Source: Carposina sasakii (taxonomy: Eukaryota > Arthropoda > Insecta > Lepidoptera > Carposinidae). From it: a stretch of 64,000 bases of DNA. The notes under the pieces were generated by a model, which ran no database searches, had not been told where the DNA came from, and worked only from the letters and a program-made list of their open reading frames with translations. The position numbers and the translations under genes are program-made. The stretch covers positions 8,122,001-8,186,000 of the forward strand of contig CP053156.1 in assembly GCA_014607495.2 (NCBI GenBank). Direction: 5' to 3'. Every line of letters starts with the position of its first letter. Within the stretch, counting starts at the first letter, position 1. Shown here one piece after another: positions 1 to 13,031 of this stretch.

Positions 1-1000
1 TTGTGCATTCACTGCGTTTGTATACTTTACGATGTTACTTCGACCGTCTCTTTGGATGTTTTATACTTTTTGTGAGAGCAAAAATTGTTCCTTTTAAACT
101 TGTTCTGCAGACACTGAATATTTTTTTATGTACAACTAGTGCGTCACGCGGTTGCACTTAATTTTACGGTAGGTAGGTGGGTAATAGCTGACCAAACCAC
201 TGATAATTCAAAGTGTTTATAAATGCCTTGGAACGAATAATAAAAAGATAATGAGGTAAATGAAAATAACACTATGTATTAACTCACTTCTACAGAATTT
301 CCGTTTCAATGATAACGCACTCTGAGTATCTAAAGGGAATAGGTATATATTCTAAATATATCTATCTGAATACGTGGGCGGGTTGTTAGTTATCGTCACA
401 ATCTTATGCTTACAGTATAATTATTATAGAATCACTTTGTTGCGTTCATTTACTCATGCACTCGAAACGGTGGTGACAAAGTTTGTTATTAGATTCAGGA
501 ACTCCTAACTTTTGCACAATTAACCGAAGTCAAACTACTACTGCCAAAGGAATTATTATCTTTTGGAGGTCGAACTTTCTTTCGTTATCTTTCTTTCTAT
601 CGTTTTTGCTAAAGGCACACACTATTAATATTTAATTTGCTCCAACTTAGGAAGTTAAATAGATTTAATTGCTTTCTTCGTCGAATTACTAACGCGGGGT
701 CTAAATAAATGTTTTGGGTTAACTCAGTCAATTCAATTCAGGTTCTAAGTTTGACATTATAAGTCGCGAAGAGCAAGCTGTTAGGGCATTATCTACCATG
801 GTATAAGTACAAATAAATAGACATGTAATCATTTATGATAATTTACGCAACGCTCAGATTGGACAAACATTAAAGTTGTTGATCAATTTTCTTATAAAGT
901 TTTTGATTGGATAGCTTAGATATATTTTTTTTAGATTGGATAGCGTGCTATTACGCCTTATTAAAATTTCGTGCCTATTCAAAGCATTTCAATATTTCAG

Positions 1001-1196
1001 TGGGTGGACGGATGGGAGTTGAACGGTCAGGTGTGGCCTGCAGACGCCTGGGACGACGACCGAGTAGTGGAGTCCTGTGACACTCGCCCTAAAAGGAAGT
1101 TCGTGTCACAACAGAACGCCGCTTTGGTCCAGTATCGTGTACCCGCCAGGGGCAAGGGCTTTGCAATTACTATACGACATGTGCGGAATGTTAGAC
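1001..1196 (+). CDS. CUB-like gene, first visible coding exon
   Basis: An acceptor (tttcag, ending at 1000) precedes WVDGWELNGQVWPADAW, and a strong GTAAGT donor starts at 1197. The exon is 196 nt and enters in phase 0. It leaves one base (C), which joins CA of the next exon to make Pro in VRPC. It encodes 65 residues with one Cys (VESCDT), a basic stretch (RPKRK) and the strand-like YRVPARGKGFAITIRHVRNV, which resembles the last strands of a CUB domain. Base composition is clearly more GC-rich than the flanking intron DNA. Confidence 0.75.
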
Positions 1197-3757
1197 GTAA
1201 GTAGAGTTTTTTTAAATATTGACTATATGACATCGTAACTGACAAAATAAAACATAGGTTTTCTTTAATTCTTATGTAAATGCATGAGGTAGCTAAAATA
1301 AAACTAGAAAAAAATATTTATAAAAGAAAACCAATAAATATATACTCATATTTATAGTCTTACGAGTAAGAAAACAAAAGTGCACTTGATAACTGCTTAG
1401 GGGTGAGAATTTTGGCTCCATTCTATCCTCTTAACCCGTGTCATTTAGCCCATGCCATACTCTAACTAAATTGCAAAGAATGTACTACCCTTCTAGCAAT
1501 AAAACGGGCATATGTTTTAGCAGTATGCGCGCCAATTTGGGTGATTTTGTTTCTAGATACATCCGCAAATTATTTGATTCCAAATCCAAACTGTTAAACT
1601 AAAACAATTGAAGGAAGATAATTATTACTTTTGATCTCGATGTCTTCTTAAGAATTTCTTAAGAAGAACTGTAGTTTTATCTCAGAATATTGATGCCTCT
1701 ATAAAATACTGAGTATCGTTCAGAGAGAAACGGATCAGTTAAACCACAACTGCTTTATGTTCACATTAGGTATGCATAAGACATTGGCGGTGGAAGATAA
1801 TGTTTAATGAGTTAACATACGATCAAAAATACGCTGAAATAGCGTGAAATATACAAATTTGGGAATCCTACAAAATGAACCGCCGACTAATTTATTACAT
1901 TACATCTTGAGTACCTACTTGTAACCACGACTCTATCTATCTAAAAACCGTATCCTCTCGAAAAAGTACTCATAACGGTACACAATTACATAACATACCT
2001 ATAGTAGATCGATTAAAATAGTTTCAATTGCTCTATAAATATAAAGCTCCTTTTCCCAATTACGAGTCTTTCCCAACTGGTTTACTGGAAGAAATCTCTT
2101 TAAGCACGCCTTTGTGATTATTTTCACGATTTTGTTGAAATTTTATGGTGTAAAATAAATAATAAAAATAAAATTGCAGTACATAACTATAAACTCAACT
2201 ACATAAAGTTGATCTAAGAGAGACTAAATAGATCAACAGATTTATGTGAGTAGGGACGATTTAATTTTCCATAAATAGGTTGAAAATTATATCATACCAA
2301 ACTAATTTATTTCTCACAAAGAAACTGATAAATTTTATGGATACATTGAGGTGGGTATAATAGCAATTTCTAGCGTAATCTTTCAATATCCAGTCTATGG
2401 TAAATTAAATTGTTGCTCAATAGCAAAAGCAGAATCGACTTGGTGCTTATTCCTTTAATGTGTTAGAGCATTTTATTTCTTAAAAGCTTTATCTTGGTAT
2501 CTAGGCTTATTAAGTGGCGCTATAGTTTTATACTCGAATAATAGTCGAATATTGTATGTATATACATTTACAAAAAAAATTAAAGCTTTGTGTTAAGAAT
2601 ATTGATAAAATTCTGTTCTAGTGAGTACAAACGAAAGCTGCAATTATTTGCATTTCTTTAGAAATATGTACTACTAACAAAAGATATTAAATTATAAAAA
2701 AATCGTAAAATTTAGACTAGCTAGAGCGTGTCAAAGAAATATATATACAAACATACACTGGAGACACATAACCCTCCGTTTGGCGCAGTCGGGTAATAAA
2801 TAAAGACAGTCATGGCAATCGACACGTATCGATTGTGACTTTTTCAGCACGGCATTTATTCCGGGTTTTCTGACAACTTTACTCACGATTACTAAATTTT
2901 TCTAAAGATGAATTCAACCTAAGCGATCTTAAGTACATGATATCATTGTACACATATAAGAAAGTCACTTAATACAAATCTTGAGATTAAGGACTTTGCT
3001 CAAGTGGAACCTAATCTAGATTTCGGTATTAGATTAATAATCTCATTCTAGGCCGGTTTATTTAATCTGAGATAGTCTTTGAAAGCTATGAGAAGTAAAA
3101 GCGTGTCATTAGTTACGTACGTTGGTTAAATTATATACTTACGAGTATATTGATAAATTATTCTGAATGCTCTAACCAATTTCGACGCTTATTGCATGCT
3201 AAACGTCAAACGTAACTCACTTTGCCTATCCAATTTTCTGATGATAATAATATGGTAAATTGTATTTTGCTCGGTTCGTGAATTCATAAACAATGAACTG
3301 TTTATGCAGATTAATGATATTTTTGACAGGTTTAGATCTAAAATAGTCTGATCAGAGTTCCGTGACGAATAAATGTATTTAGATTTAGAATTTTTTGTGG
3401 ATTTTTCTGACGAATTTCAGATAGATTTCATAAGTAATGCGTAATGTTAATTTAATTAATTAAAACTGTCTTGAGACACACCATTATGTTATAAATGGCT
3501 CGGTATGTCGACATAAAGCTAATTTCAGCTACAAATCCTATACCGTATACGTGGGCGATGTTATAAAGTTAAAACATTTCATTTTCGTAACAAAGTTGGT
3601 AAAAAATGGCTTAGGTATGTACAGATTTTCATTATTAGATAAGTTAGGGGCGAAAAAAGATTCCATTAGGTTTGGATAAGTTCTATGTATGTATAATGCT
3701 TATCTATTTTTTATGTTATTTATTTTTATTTTATTCTCTCTACATTTTTGTTTACAG
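1197..3757 (+). other. Intron of the CUB-like gene
   Basis: This 2.56-kb AT-rich GT-AG intron has no recognisable coding sequence. Around 2714-2795 it holds a short dispersed repeat (ATACAAACATACACT ... GCAGTCGGGTAA) that recurs near 57640-57725 and partially near 9890-9905. Confidence 0.6.
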
Positions 3758-3933
3758 CATGCAACGTAATGCTCTTCGGTACTGAAGGGGTTTATACCGT
3801 ACGGAACCATGGTGAGCCAGGAAACTGTTCCATTCTGGCCGTGTCTCCAGCCGTGGTTAAGATCTTGGACCTGAACGTGGGTCAGGCGATGAAGAGGGGG
3901 AGCTTCGATATTGAAACTGGGACAATTCATTTC
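3758..3933 (+). CDS. CUB-like gene, second visible coding exon
   Basis: The exon lies between a TTTACAG acceptor (ending 3757) and a GTAAGT donor (3934). It is 176 nt: two bases complete the split Pro codon, followed by 58 codons ending in ETGTIHF at phase 0. It carries Cys in PCNVMLFG and GNCSILAVSP, and the run VVKILDLNVGQ looks like a beta-strand of a CUB fold. The reading is open only in this frame, and both splice phases fit the neighbouring exons, which supports it being a real exon. Confidence 0.75.
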
Positions 3934-4103
3934 GTAAGTCCTTCTAATGGTTTTTTAAACATGGCTGTTTGTATTGCATTGTAATGTGAATTGTTTCCAG
4001 ATTTTTTAACAATTTCTTTACAAATGGCGGAACTTAAAGTAATACTAAGGTACTTTACTAAAGAAGGTTGCCAACCAAAGAGGGTTAAGGTATGATTCCG
4101 AGC

Positions 4104-4266
4104 TAAGCAGCACGCTGTACTGTTAGCCTTTTTAGTGCTGCCAGTGCAGTGCTGCCGCGATATTGCTGCGTAGCTCGGAATATACTCTCATATAAACCTG
4201 TAGACAATGTATGCGGACCAGTATTGCTGTGGCAGCAATACAGCGGCGGCAGTGCAGCGTGCTGCT
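4104..4266. mobile_element. Fold-back element (about 163 bp) in the CUB-like gene
   Basis: The outer arms 4104-4121 (AAGCAGCACGCTGTACTG) and 4249-4266 pair as an 18-bp inverted repeat with one mismatch. Inner segments rich in GCAGTGC and GCTGCC also pair (about 4145-4170 with 4220-4250). A second hairpin, ATTCCGAGCTA/TAGCTCGGAAT, overlaps its left side. This is a small GC-rich palindromic insertion in AT-rich intron DNA, with no coding capacity. Confidence 0.5.
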
Positions 4267-4627
4267 TAACGTTTTATAACGTCATATATATGACCGATCA
4301 ACCAAAAATTAAAAGCCAAATCTTAAGCAATACAAGTTATGACTTTCGAAAGAAAACATCTTGCGCGGACAAATACTGATGATCGATGAAATGTTTACTT
4401 TTACGAAATTTTAATCGTCAGCTTAATACTCCTATGTCATTGAACTTTAGTAATAACTGTACCGTGACAATGTCAACAAATTAATTTAATTACCTAACTA
4501 GCTATAATTAATTACAAATACCTCTGTAATCCGATATTCCATTGTGACAAATAATTTTGTAGCAGTTGTAAAAGGTAAGCAGGTGAATGCCTATTGTAGT
4601 TAGATGAACTTTATAAATATTAAGGAT

Positions 4628-4692
4628 GAAAAAAAGGGGTATGTTAAGCGAAATGCTATGAAAATAGTCCATAGAGAACCTTTTCACTTTGT
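4628..4692 (+). repeat. Truncated copy of the TACAGGGTGTAAC fold-back family
   Basis: A run of GGGGTATGTTAAGCGAAATG followed by TAGTCCATAGAGAACC matches one arm of the complete 264-bp elements at 40340-40603 and 48184-48447. The other arm and both TACAGG ends are missing. Confidence 0.6.
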
Positions 4693-4969
4693 ACACATAG
4701 CCACACTTGATTTTTCACAAAAGAATACATGCATGATTAAAAGATATCTGAGATATTTGAAATGCTTATGGTCTATAATAAACTTTTAAAATAATTTATA
4801 AAATATAATATAATTTATATGGCTTATACACATACACAGGCAACATAAGTCAAGAAAAAAAAGAGATATAAGACAATACATACTGGAATTGTAACAATTA
4901 GAAGGTACATACAGATAACAATATTTTTAATCCAGATATTTTATATACATAATTTACTGAATAACAATA

Positions 4970-5357
4970 TACAGGATGTTTTTTCGTTGCCGCCCTTAAC
5001 GAAGGGCCCGTACTCTATACATCAAATAAAGTAAGATTATGCCAAAATAAATGCTGGGAAACGATGTAAATTTTTTGAAAAATTTTTTCATTACTTGATC
5101 GGGCGAAATTTATAGTGTCCAGTGTTTATGTTAGTTTTTTCATAGAAAGATATCAATTAAAATCTTCCTTAAATCTTGCATCTATGTGCATTTATGCAGA
5201 AAAACGCAGTCTATTTACTCAACTAAATAAATAAACTTTGGACCCTAATATCTTGGGGACCAGATACTTCCCAGGTATGCTTTTATGGAGAAAAATGATC
5301 GAATATGGGGAGATTCCGTAGTTTTCGGGAACATTGGCGATCAAAAAACACTCTGTA
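4970..5357 (+). mobile_element. Non-autonomous inverted-repeat element, family A, copy 1 (388 bp)
   Basis: It begins TACAGGATGTTTTTTCGTTGCC and its end, read inverted, is TACAGAGTGTTTTTTGATCGCC, so the termini are imperfect 22-bp inverted repeats. The interior (ACTTGATCGGGCGAAATTTA, GCAGAAAAACGCAGTCTATT, TTCCGTAGTTTTCGGGAAC) recurs at 16712, 22873 and 24206. There is no coding capacity. TA precedes the left end. Confidence 0.75.
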
Positions 5358-5595
5358 TGTATAATACATAGAGAAGATACAAAGAATTATGGGATGCTCT
5401 TAGACAATCTCCTACCGTGTATGTATATGTGTAACTGCCAATCAGGTCTCCTTTCAGGTGAATGCTGCTTGAGGATATGGCTACTATTCAAACAGCGCTG
5501 ATTTTCAAAAGAGACCTTTCATTATGAATTTCCAATAAATACCCTATCGTACTAGTATACCTATAGCTGTTAAGTGTGCTTATTTGTTTGTGCAG

Positions 5596-5699
5596 TGCCC
5601 AAAGCGAGGGTTGACTGACTACGTTGACATTGGCGGAGCGAGCGGCCTGGATCACACCAAAATGGAGGTACTCGACAGCGTGTGCGGACTCGACTCAAA
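5596..5699 (+). CDS. CUB-like gene, third visible coding exon (3' boundary uncertain)
   Basis: After a TTTGTGCAG acceptor, the phase-0 reading gives CPKRGLTDYVDIGG, then MEVLDSVCGLDSK, then an in-frame TGA at 5701. The only sensible donor is AA|GTGAAG at 5700, which cuts just before that TGA and leaves two bases. The next recognisable exon (6493) needs only one incoming base, so the two do not join in frame. Either a tiny exon lies between them, an unusual donor one base later is used, the sequence has a one-base error, or one isoform ends at 5703. The exon content itself (two Cys, DYVDIGG) looks real. Confidence 0.6.
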
Positions 5700-6126
5700 G
5701 TGAAGGTGCCTTTTCATTAACTTGTTTTTTCAGAATATGTTAAAAGGTGTTCAATGTGGACTTACTTTATTGGAAAATGAATAAAAGTCAAAGAAATTAC
5801 AATAAATTTACTTATATGCACTTAATTACTTCTACAAAATTATTGCAAAAACATTATAATCTCCGCGGGATGCGTTCAATGTGGACTACGCAAACTTTGT
5901 TACACAAATTATGATGAAAAAAATTACGTTAAGTTATAAAATAAGTAAGTAGTAACTTACATATTTTTGCAAATATCTACATGTCCTGAGGCCACGAGAA
6001 ATGAAAAGTTGCATGTAAAAGGTTATAAATTACGGCCAATAGAGTTTAACTGCCTTATTATCGTTCACATAATTTCATATGTTATTAATAATACTATAGC
6101 TATACTAACTAAATACTAAATATACT

Positions 6127-6174
6127 ATAGCCTAACTACCTACCTACAATAATGTAGATAGGTAGTTAGGCTAT
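6127..6174. repeat. Short hairpin, 20-bp arms
   Basis: ATAGCCTAACTACCTACCTA and its inverse TAGATAGGTAGTTAGGCTAT are separated by 8 bases, with one mismatch. It lies in the last intron of the CUB-like gene, and no family is recognised. Confidence 0.5.
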
Positions 6175-6492
6175 CAGCCTCCTCAATGTACTCGTCCTGT
6201 CATTTTGTGTACATACTTGTATTTCATTTAAAACCAAAATGAAGTTAATAGGCAAAGGCATTCACTATTAAGTATGTGGTAGTCCAAAAAATTTCTCTAA
6301 TGTGCAGACGATGATATAATATGTAGGTACCTTTTATTGTATTGTATTATTATCTTTTGGAGCCATGGCAACACCCCTTTAAAATATCTCCAGTTATAAA
6401 CACAAGCCTACATCATCTAATTATGTCACCATATCCATATACTAGGTATACTTCGGAATGTCATATCCCAATAATTTTGTCCACATTTCCAG

Positions 6493-6644
6493 CTCAACGA
6501 TCAGCACTCGTAGCCTGTGAGGACACAATTGTGCGACTGACATCAAGCGGGAAGTACCACAACTCGGTGACTGTATCTTTCTCGCAGCTGCCACTTGAAG
6601 AAATCGAGCACGCGGACCTCGTCTGTGGCTTTAACGACGTATAG
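6493..6644 (+). CDS. CUB-like gene, terminal coding exon
   Basis: A pyrimidine-rich acceptor (cacatttccag, ending 6492) precedes a reading that gives QRSALVACEDTIVRLTSSG, then a strand-like KYHNSVTVSFSQLPLEEIEH, then ADLVCGFNDV and stop TAG at 6642-6644. Its two Cys fit as partners for those of exon 3. The open frame continues upstream of the acceptor to 6342, but that part is low-complexity intron-like sequence and is not included. Entry phase is 1 (CT are the last two bases of a split codon), which conflicts with exon 3. Confidence 0.65.
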
Positions 6645-6909
6645 ACACTACCAGCAGAGCGACTTGGCAATCATCAAAAATAAGTTTCGTTTTGTTAGAA
6701 AATTAAGTATCTCTTATTGAGTTTTACTGTAGTTTTTATTTTTATCACATAAATAGTATTACAGATTATTTACTTCCTTAGTCCCATAAAAATCTGGCTT
6801 TTGTAAGCCAAACTTTTTTCTTTACATTTGTAATATTTTATATTGCCTCTCTTGGAGAAACACAACGCAAGACTTACTTAATTTACTGATTGATTTCAGT
6901 TGTTACTAA

Positions 6910-6915
6910 AATAAA
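6910..6915 (+). terminator. Candidate poly(A) signal of the CUB-like gene
   Basis: AATAAA lies 266 bases after the TAG stop at 6644, in AT-rich DNA. It is the first canonical hexamer after the stop, which would give a 3' UTR of roughly 0.3 kb. Confidence 0.45.
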
Positions 6916-6930
6916 GATAATTTAATTATC

Positions 6931-9900
6931 TTCAATCTGTCATTTAATATCCTTGTTGTTTAAGGAAACAATGAGCTCCCCTTTATTCGATCCTTTTGTA
7001 TACGATCTATTTTGGGTTCGGTATTCAAATGACAATACCTACCTCCATTTAGTTCTTATCCGTGTTGAGCTAGTTTTGGCATAAAATCCCTTGTAATTGG
7101 CCAGCCCTGCTTGTGTTATGTGAATTTAGTTATCGGATTACTTAGCACACTTGCGTACTCACTCACACCCACACGGGACATGGCAAAGTTCATCGTGTAT
7201 TCAGGCTATACAACCTTTTCTGGCAGTTCAAGGGGATTGTTTGATTAGGCACTTTATGCCCACCTACACAACATACCCTTATAAGTTTGAACATCTACGT
7301 TCCTACCTAGTTACAAATAGTTCAATGAAGCTTTTCTAAAGGTGTCGGACATGCTGTCGTGTTAAATAATTTTGTATTTTTTCTGTGAGTTTTATAACGC
7401 AATTTTGTATAGCCATAATAATAAGAGTTAACCATAGTATTATAGTGATCCAGATAAACGGTAGTATTTATTAATTTTAATACCATAATAATTTTAATCA
7501 TGGCAATAATAAGAAAGGGTTACCTACTTTTGTGATTTGATTTTTCATCACCTATCCAAGAATACCAACATTTTATTTTACTTAGGTATTATTTGTTAAG
7601 TTTAGTGCCAAATAATAATTTGATGCATTTGGAAATTTGTTTTCATTTGTATAATATTAAATCAATAGTAATGGTTTGCCCAGACTGTTTCTATTATTAC
7701 ATTTTATATAAACTTTTGTTATGTATCTCATAATTTTTATATTTAAAACATGCAATGTGTATTTTAATTCTGTTATTATTTTAATAGTAATTATTAGGTA
7801 ATAATTATAGGCTAACTTATGTATTTCATTGTTATTATAATAGGCCATTACCTATGTAAGTATCGTAGTAATAACTCTAGTCATACCTTACTTACTATGA
7901 AATAAAAAAAGCATTCACTTCTAAAATGATTCCATTTTGTCATTAAAATAGAAAAGTTCATTGAATCTTTTTAACTTATTTCTTTCCTCTTCCTATTATT
8001 TATTAAGATAAATTGGTAAGTGTTTTTTTTCTGAATAAAACTTTTAATATAACTGATATTGGTCTAAGGAAGGGCCAGTTAAGGTCCATTATTGTCATGA
8101 CATGAAATCGTTTTATCGTAAACAATTTTTTAGAGAGCGGTCTACAAAATTATTAAAACCTCGGAATTTGAATTTTTCTGAATGTTTAACAAGTCGTTAT
8201 ATACAACACGTAAAACTTGGAAAAATTGATTGTAACATGATTCGCTTGTTTGACTATAAGGTCAGATCTTCAAAAATATATAGATTAATGGTTTAATAGA
8301 AAATTATTGAGTTTAAACGATAAGGTGATCACAAACTTACATACTGAAAGGGGCATAAAATAAAAATAATTAAGTATACAAGTTTTTATTTCAAATTTAT
8401 TGAGTAATTTTCAGGATTGAGATAATAAAAATATTAAACGCAAAATATCATAAAGCTATTGCCTAACAATATTAAGATAATATACGTAAATTATATAAAG
8501 CTGAATTAAATTTTCATGCAACTGTACAAACAAATTTTATGATTCTAAAATATCTATAGCTTTGTTGCAATATATTTTCAAGTCTAAAGTTAAATCTAAG
8601 TATTATACATAGCAGTATATCGTGAGAAAAGGAATAGGTGGTGAAATCAGGGAATCCTTCAAGCATAAAGTCAAAAATATAAAACAGATATTGTCGTCGT
8701 CATCTGCATGATATCAATACAAAATAAATAAGTGCACACTCACAAGTATAATTTTGTATACAATTAGCACCTAATTTCAAAGCAGTACCTACTACAATCA
8801 TTTGCGTAGGGTGTACTGGACATAAAAAGTATGGACCGCTATTTGTTTTTGATATAAAATATTTCGAATTGGATTGTAAAGAATATTTAGAATCTCTTTA
8901 AGTCTCAGTTGGCCATGTTAGAGGTACCCATTAATTCCTGCAAATAAGAGCAATTGGACCTTTGAATAAGAGTAGTATCTAAGTTAACGTTCATGTGCTA
9001 CTTCACACACTAAGTGTGCGTTAATTCTAAAACTCGTGAAATTTTCAAAACGATAAATATCTAAATTAAAAAATATTATCAAATAAAACTTTTTGCCGTA
9101 TCAATTAAAATAACCGTCTCTTTAAATATAAAAGGAATAATAAAGTCTGACAAATTTTGATTGATTGACCAAGATTACATAATTTTTATTAAAGATAGTC
9201 ATTAAATTTTCAGTACACCCTATTTTACTTAAAGCGTTGAGACAATTAACATTGAAACATTTACTTATATCAAACAATACAAGTCTTCCTATTTACTACA
9301 CATATAGATCCATTATAATACTCAGTTTATTGTTATTGTGTACAAAACAGAATATTTAAGTAAGTTTCAAGTGTCTATAGAAACTAATACAACAAACTTC
9401 ATAGTTTGGGGTATAAAGACCTATTAGTATATCTCTCCAGCTCAAAATTTAGACTAAATGCTACATCTAAGTTTATATTTTATTATACTGATAATGATAT
9501 CCGTAGATAAATCTAAAGATGAGTTGTAAACCACTATTGCTTGGAAAAAATAATGATTAGGCCAGAAGAAAATAAAAACTTCCATAGCTACCTACGGACC
9601 AACCATGGTAGAAAACATTACTGCAATATTACATTTAATTATGTCACATTTTGAAAATATGGCGAAAATATTAGATGTGTATATATGTAAATGATAATGC
9701 TGTAATGGTACTTTTCTGACGCCTGAACTTGTTTCGTTACAATTTATATAGAAAAAGCCTTATTTTGAAGAGAACAGATTGTTCATAAGAAGCCTTTAAT
9801 AAACCCAATCTTATACAAGGTTACTGCATTAATTTCTTACGTGGTAGAATGCTACCTAAGAATATAGTAGGCGCTAACAATACCATTTTTTTTGCAGTCG

Positions 9901-12771
9901 GGTAAAAAGGTAGAGCTGCCAATAATTTACATTATTAACTTGTCAATAGGTAGCATCCAGTACAAACACATTTTTAAAATATCTAAAGGCTTATACTAGG
10001 TATATTGTAACCGAAACAACCAATAGATAGATTTTTCAACAAAGCAACGGAACAGTTGACGTGTACGAAAGTGAGGTAAGTAGCATTTACAAAGGCTACT
10101 GGAACTTTTTTCCTTTAAAGCTAAAGAGTTACACATTTATTTGTATTAGGTGCACACTTGCATGGTGAAACCCATTGAATTCTGATTTACAGTGTGAAAT
10201 TTGCTAAAGGGAGGAGTCAGAAAGATTTGGAGATACTAAACATGTAGGTAAGTGGGAAAGTTTCCAATTAATACATCTAAACTAGGTATTTTAGGGAAAA
10301 TGGATAACAGTTTAAATATACGGCGCTACCTCTACGGATAAGCCAATCGACGTAAGTCCACACCTAAATTTTGTTAAGTCTGCGATGAAAACCCGCTGCG
10401 TTTTATATATCACTAATGACTTATAAATTGCAGTCCAAGAATCTGATAAAACCTTTTGGATCTTAACTTGAACTCTCAATAAGTTAAATTCTAAAATGTG
10501 GGTTTCATTCTGGACTTTTTAAAAACATTTTTAAGTTTTTTTGAAGTGGCCATGCATGTCCGTCCAGAGCGAGAACAAAGATGTGGACGATAACATTATT
10601 TTGATTACCATACCAGTGGAGATGGCGCTTTAGTAAAACATTAACATTATCAATTTTGATTTGACTACTTAAATTTAATATTTTTTATAGATCACTTTAC
10701 ACCTTAATCCATCTAATTAAAGCTATCCCATACAACTTTTCCATACAGTTTTTATGCTTAATTTAACAAATAAGCAAGTGTAGTGCGTTTCTATAAAAAT
10801 CCTTTCATTAAAGGCTGATTCGTATTTAATTTATCAAATTTTATAAGCGATTTACTGTCGAGGTACGTATGAATTTTATATAATGAAAAAAAAATGTTTT
10901 GGTTGAAATGCTGAGTGACAATGTAAGATGTTTTCACCCGAAATGTGCTGTGCTACGTTGCTACAGATGCGAGTGATGTAAACCATATTCATTAGTCTAT
11001 GAAGTCAAGGAGGAATAAACGTAGCAGAGGTGAACCTGTTGTTGTGATGGTGATTTTTGACACTATTACGTAGTATGATTACTTTAAAAAATTTTTAAAC
11101 ATCACAAACCGAACACGATCTTAACTCATATTTTTTTTTGATACATCTACATTAACTTAAAGAAAATAGTTCAGATCAGATGACAGTTTGCAAAATTGAC
11201 AATAATTCTAGTTCTACAAAGTGCATAATAATTATAATTAGACTAAGAGATAGCTGTACTTTTGGAAATTATCGCCACGAAAAGACGGGTTATAGTCTTC
11301 AAAAATGAACAATAACTGACGAGGTTGATTCCAGTGCAGGGTTATAATATGGGCTATTCCTATGTGAATAGTATAAAAACTGACGATAGATACAATGAGA
11401 TGTCAAAAACAATAAATATGGACGTTTAATGAGACAACAGACTTTCAATCTTACTTTACGCAGTAGAAAACGTACCAATATGTTCCCAACACTTTTGCAT
11501 TCCCTTCTGAAGATAGTAATTGACAATCGCATATAAATATATTACATCTACTCTGATTCCCTCAGATAAACACATCAGATATATAAAAATGGTAATAAAT
11601 TCATAAGATTTTTTTCACTTAAAGCATTATTAAGCTACAGATTTCACTAGATCTTTATTATAATTGGGTATATTTAAAAGAAGAAATTATTGTGTTGTGA
11701 TTATTATGAAAATAGTTTAAGATCCCTAATACGAGTAGAATAAGCTTTTGTGGGAAAAATATACTCGGCAGTGAAATTGTTAAATACATTATCATAAAGA
11801 CAATCACTATATTTATAACATACTTACTCGGCTTTTGATTAGGGCGGCTATATAATTCTACGTAAATATTATAATCTATTTTTATAGACGAAATATTAGT
11901 GTATCAATCCATCGATCTAATTTATTGATTTAATAGTAACATCAACGATATACATTATTCCTACTACTTACTATGTAATTTGTTTATTGTAAGAATTAAT
12001 ATTTGCCTATTCATAAGAAAGGAGTATTATTTACAAAATAGATCTATTACATATCTGTTCGAAGTCATAAGAATTTGGATTTCATAAGATTCTAGTGGTA
12101 CGAATTTAGTTTTGTCCTATAGACAATAGTAATATAGGTATATTGATAAAAATACACAGTATATGCTTTTCTTTCATAAATATCGATTCTCGATAGAAAA
12201 TACTTAAAATTTATAATAAGATATGTATCAATTGCTAATAAGCAGAGGCACACATTGATATGTATCGTGACGACCGAACATTAAGTGTGGTAAGCATCGC
12301 TTCAACAGTAAAAGCCAATTTATCATTATTATTATCTAATTCATCGCACACATATCCTATCATCGGTACCATTCCTCATTATACAACTAACATTTTAACA
12401 TCAACACACGAATCAACTAGGTACAGGAATATCTTCAAACTAAATTACATTTAACATTTAACGTACGATTTAAATATACCAATACTTTACAATTTTATAA
12501 TTCTTAACATCCGAATTTTCAATCAATTTTCGTTTCAAAATCCTCATCAGACCCTAATCATCACCTTTTGATGAAACATCAATTTATTTATAAGTAATCC
12601 TTCCACAATTTTCATATTGTTATCAGAACTCCATGAAAAATATATCGTAACATTCAAAACACCGAACCTATACTAAATGGTTGGAGACCACATTTCTCTT
12701 AACCTATATAAATTAAATAAATAAACTGAACGTAACGAATATTTATCATCACATCAAAACACATGACTTCG
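6931..12771. other. Convergent intergenic region, no gene seen
   Basis: About 5.8 kb of AT-rich DNA lies between the 3' ends of the CUB-like gene (+) and ace-2 (-). The short open frames here have biased, non-coding composition and no splice context. A GCAGTCGGGTAA repeat fragment near 9895 is the only recognised item. Confidence 0.6.
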
Positions 12772-12777
12772 TTTATT
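12772..12777 (-). terminator. Candidate poly(A) signal of ace-2
   Basis: TTTATT on the + strand (AATAAA on the - strand) lies about 255 bases past the ace-2 stop. It is the first canonical hexamer after the stop. Confidence 0.4.
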
Positions 12778-13031
12778 TGATCTTATTTTATCTTTACATG
12801 CTAGCCACTGATCTTATTCAGTACCAAAAATACCATATAAGACCGCTCGCACACGGGTCGACGAGATAACTGATATGCAGGCAAGTTGCATCCATACCTA
12901 CTAAGAGCAGTTTTGGCAAGATGCATACTGACCCATGGGCAAGCGAGATAAATAAACTCTATGGCATATTCCGTACACTTTTCGAGCCAACACTTAGTTC
13001 ACATTTAAAGATTTGAAATCTGTTCAAGCAA

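Larger units (their letters stand above)
1001..6644 (+). other. 3' part of a CUB-like secreted protein gene (four visible exons)
   Basis: Four coding exons on the + strand form the 3' end of a gene that must begin left of the window. The first visible exon opens at an acceptor and no start codon or signal peptide is seen. Conceptually spliced, the protein shows CUB-like spacing: a YRVPARGKGFAITI strand pattern, then Cys residues in the contexts VRPCNV, GNCS, HFCPK, SVCGLDSK, VACED and LVCGF, with alternating hydrophobic strands. I read this as one CUB-type beta-sandwich plus the end of a preceding one, in an extracellular protein. No catalytic domain is visible. Exons 1-3 splice in phase. The exon 3 to exon 4 join is out of phase by one base as read. 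The gene converges on ace-2. The family assignment rests on residue pattern only, so the function is unknown. Confidence 0.7.

Noticed and set aside
6342..6492. Upstream extension of the last CUB-like exon
   Set aside because: Low-complexity residues and a strong acceptor at 6492. The coding signal begins after it.
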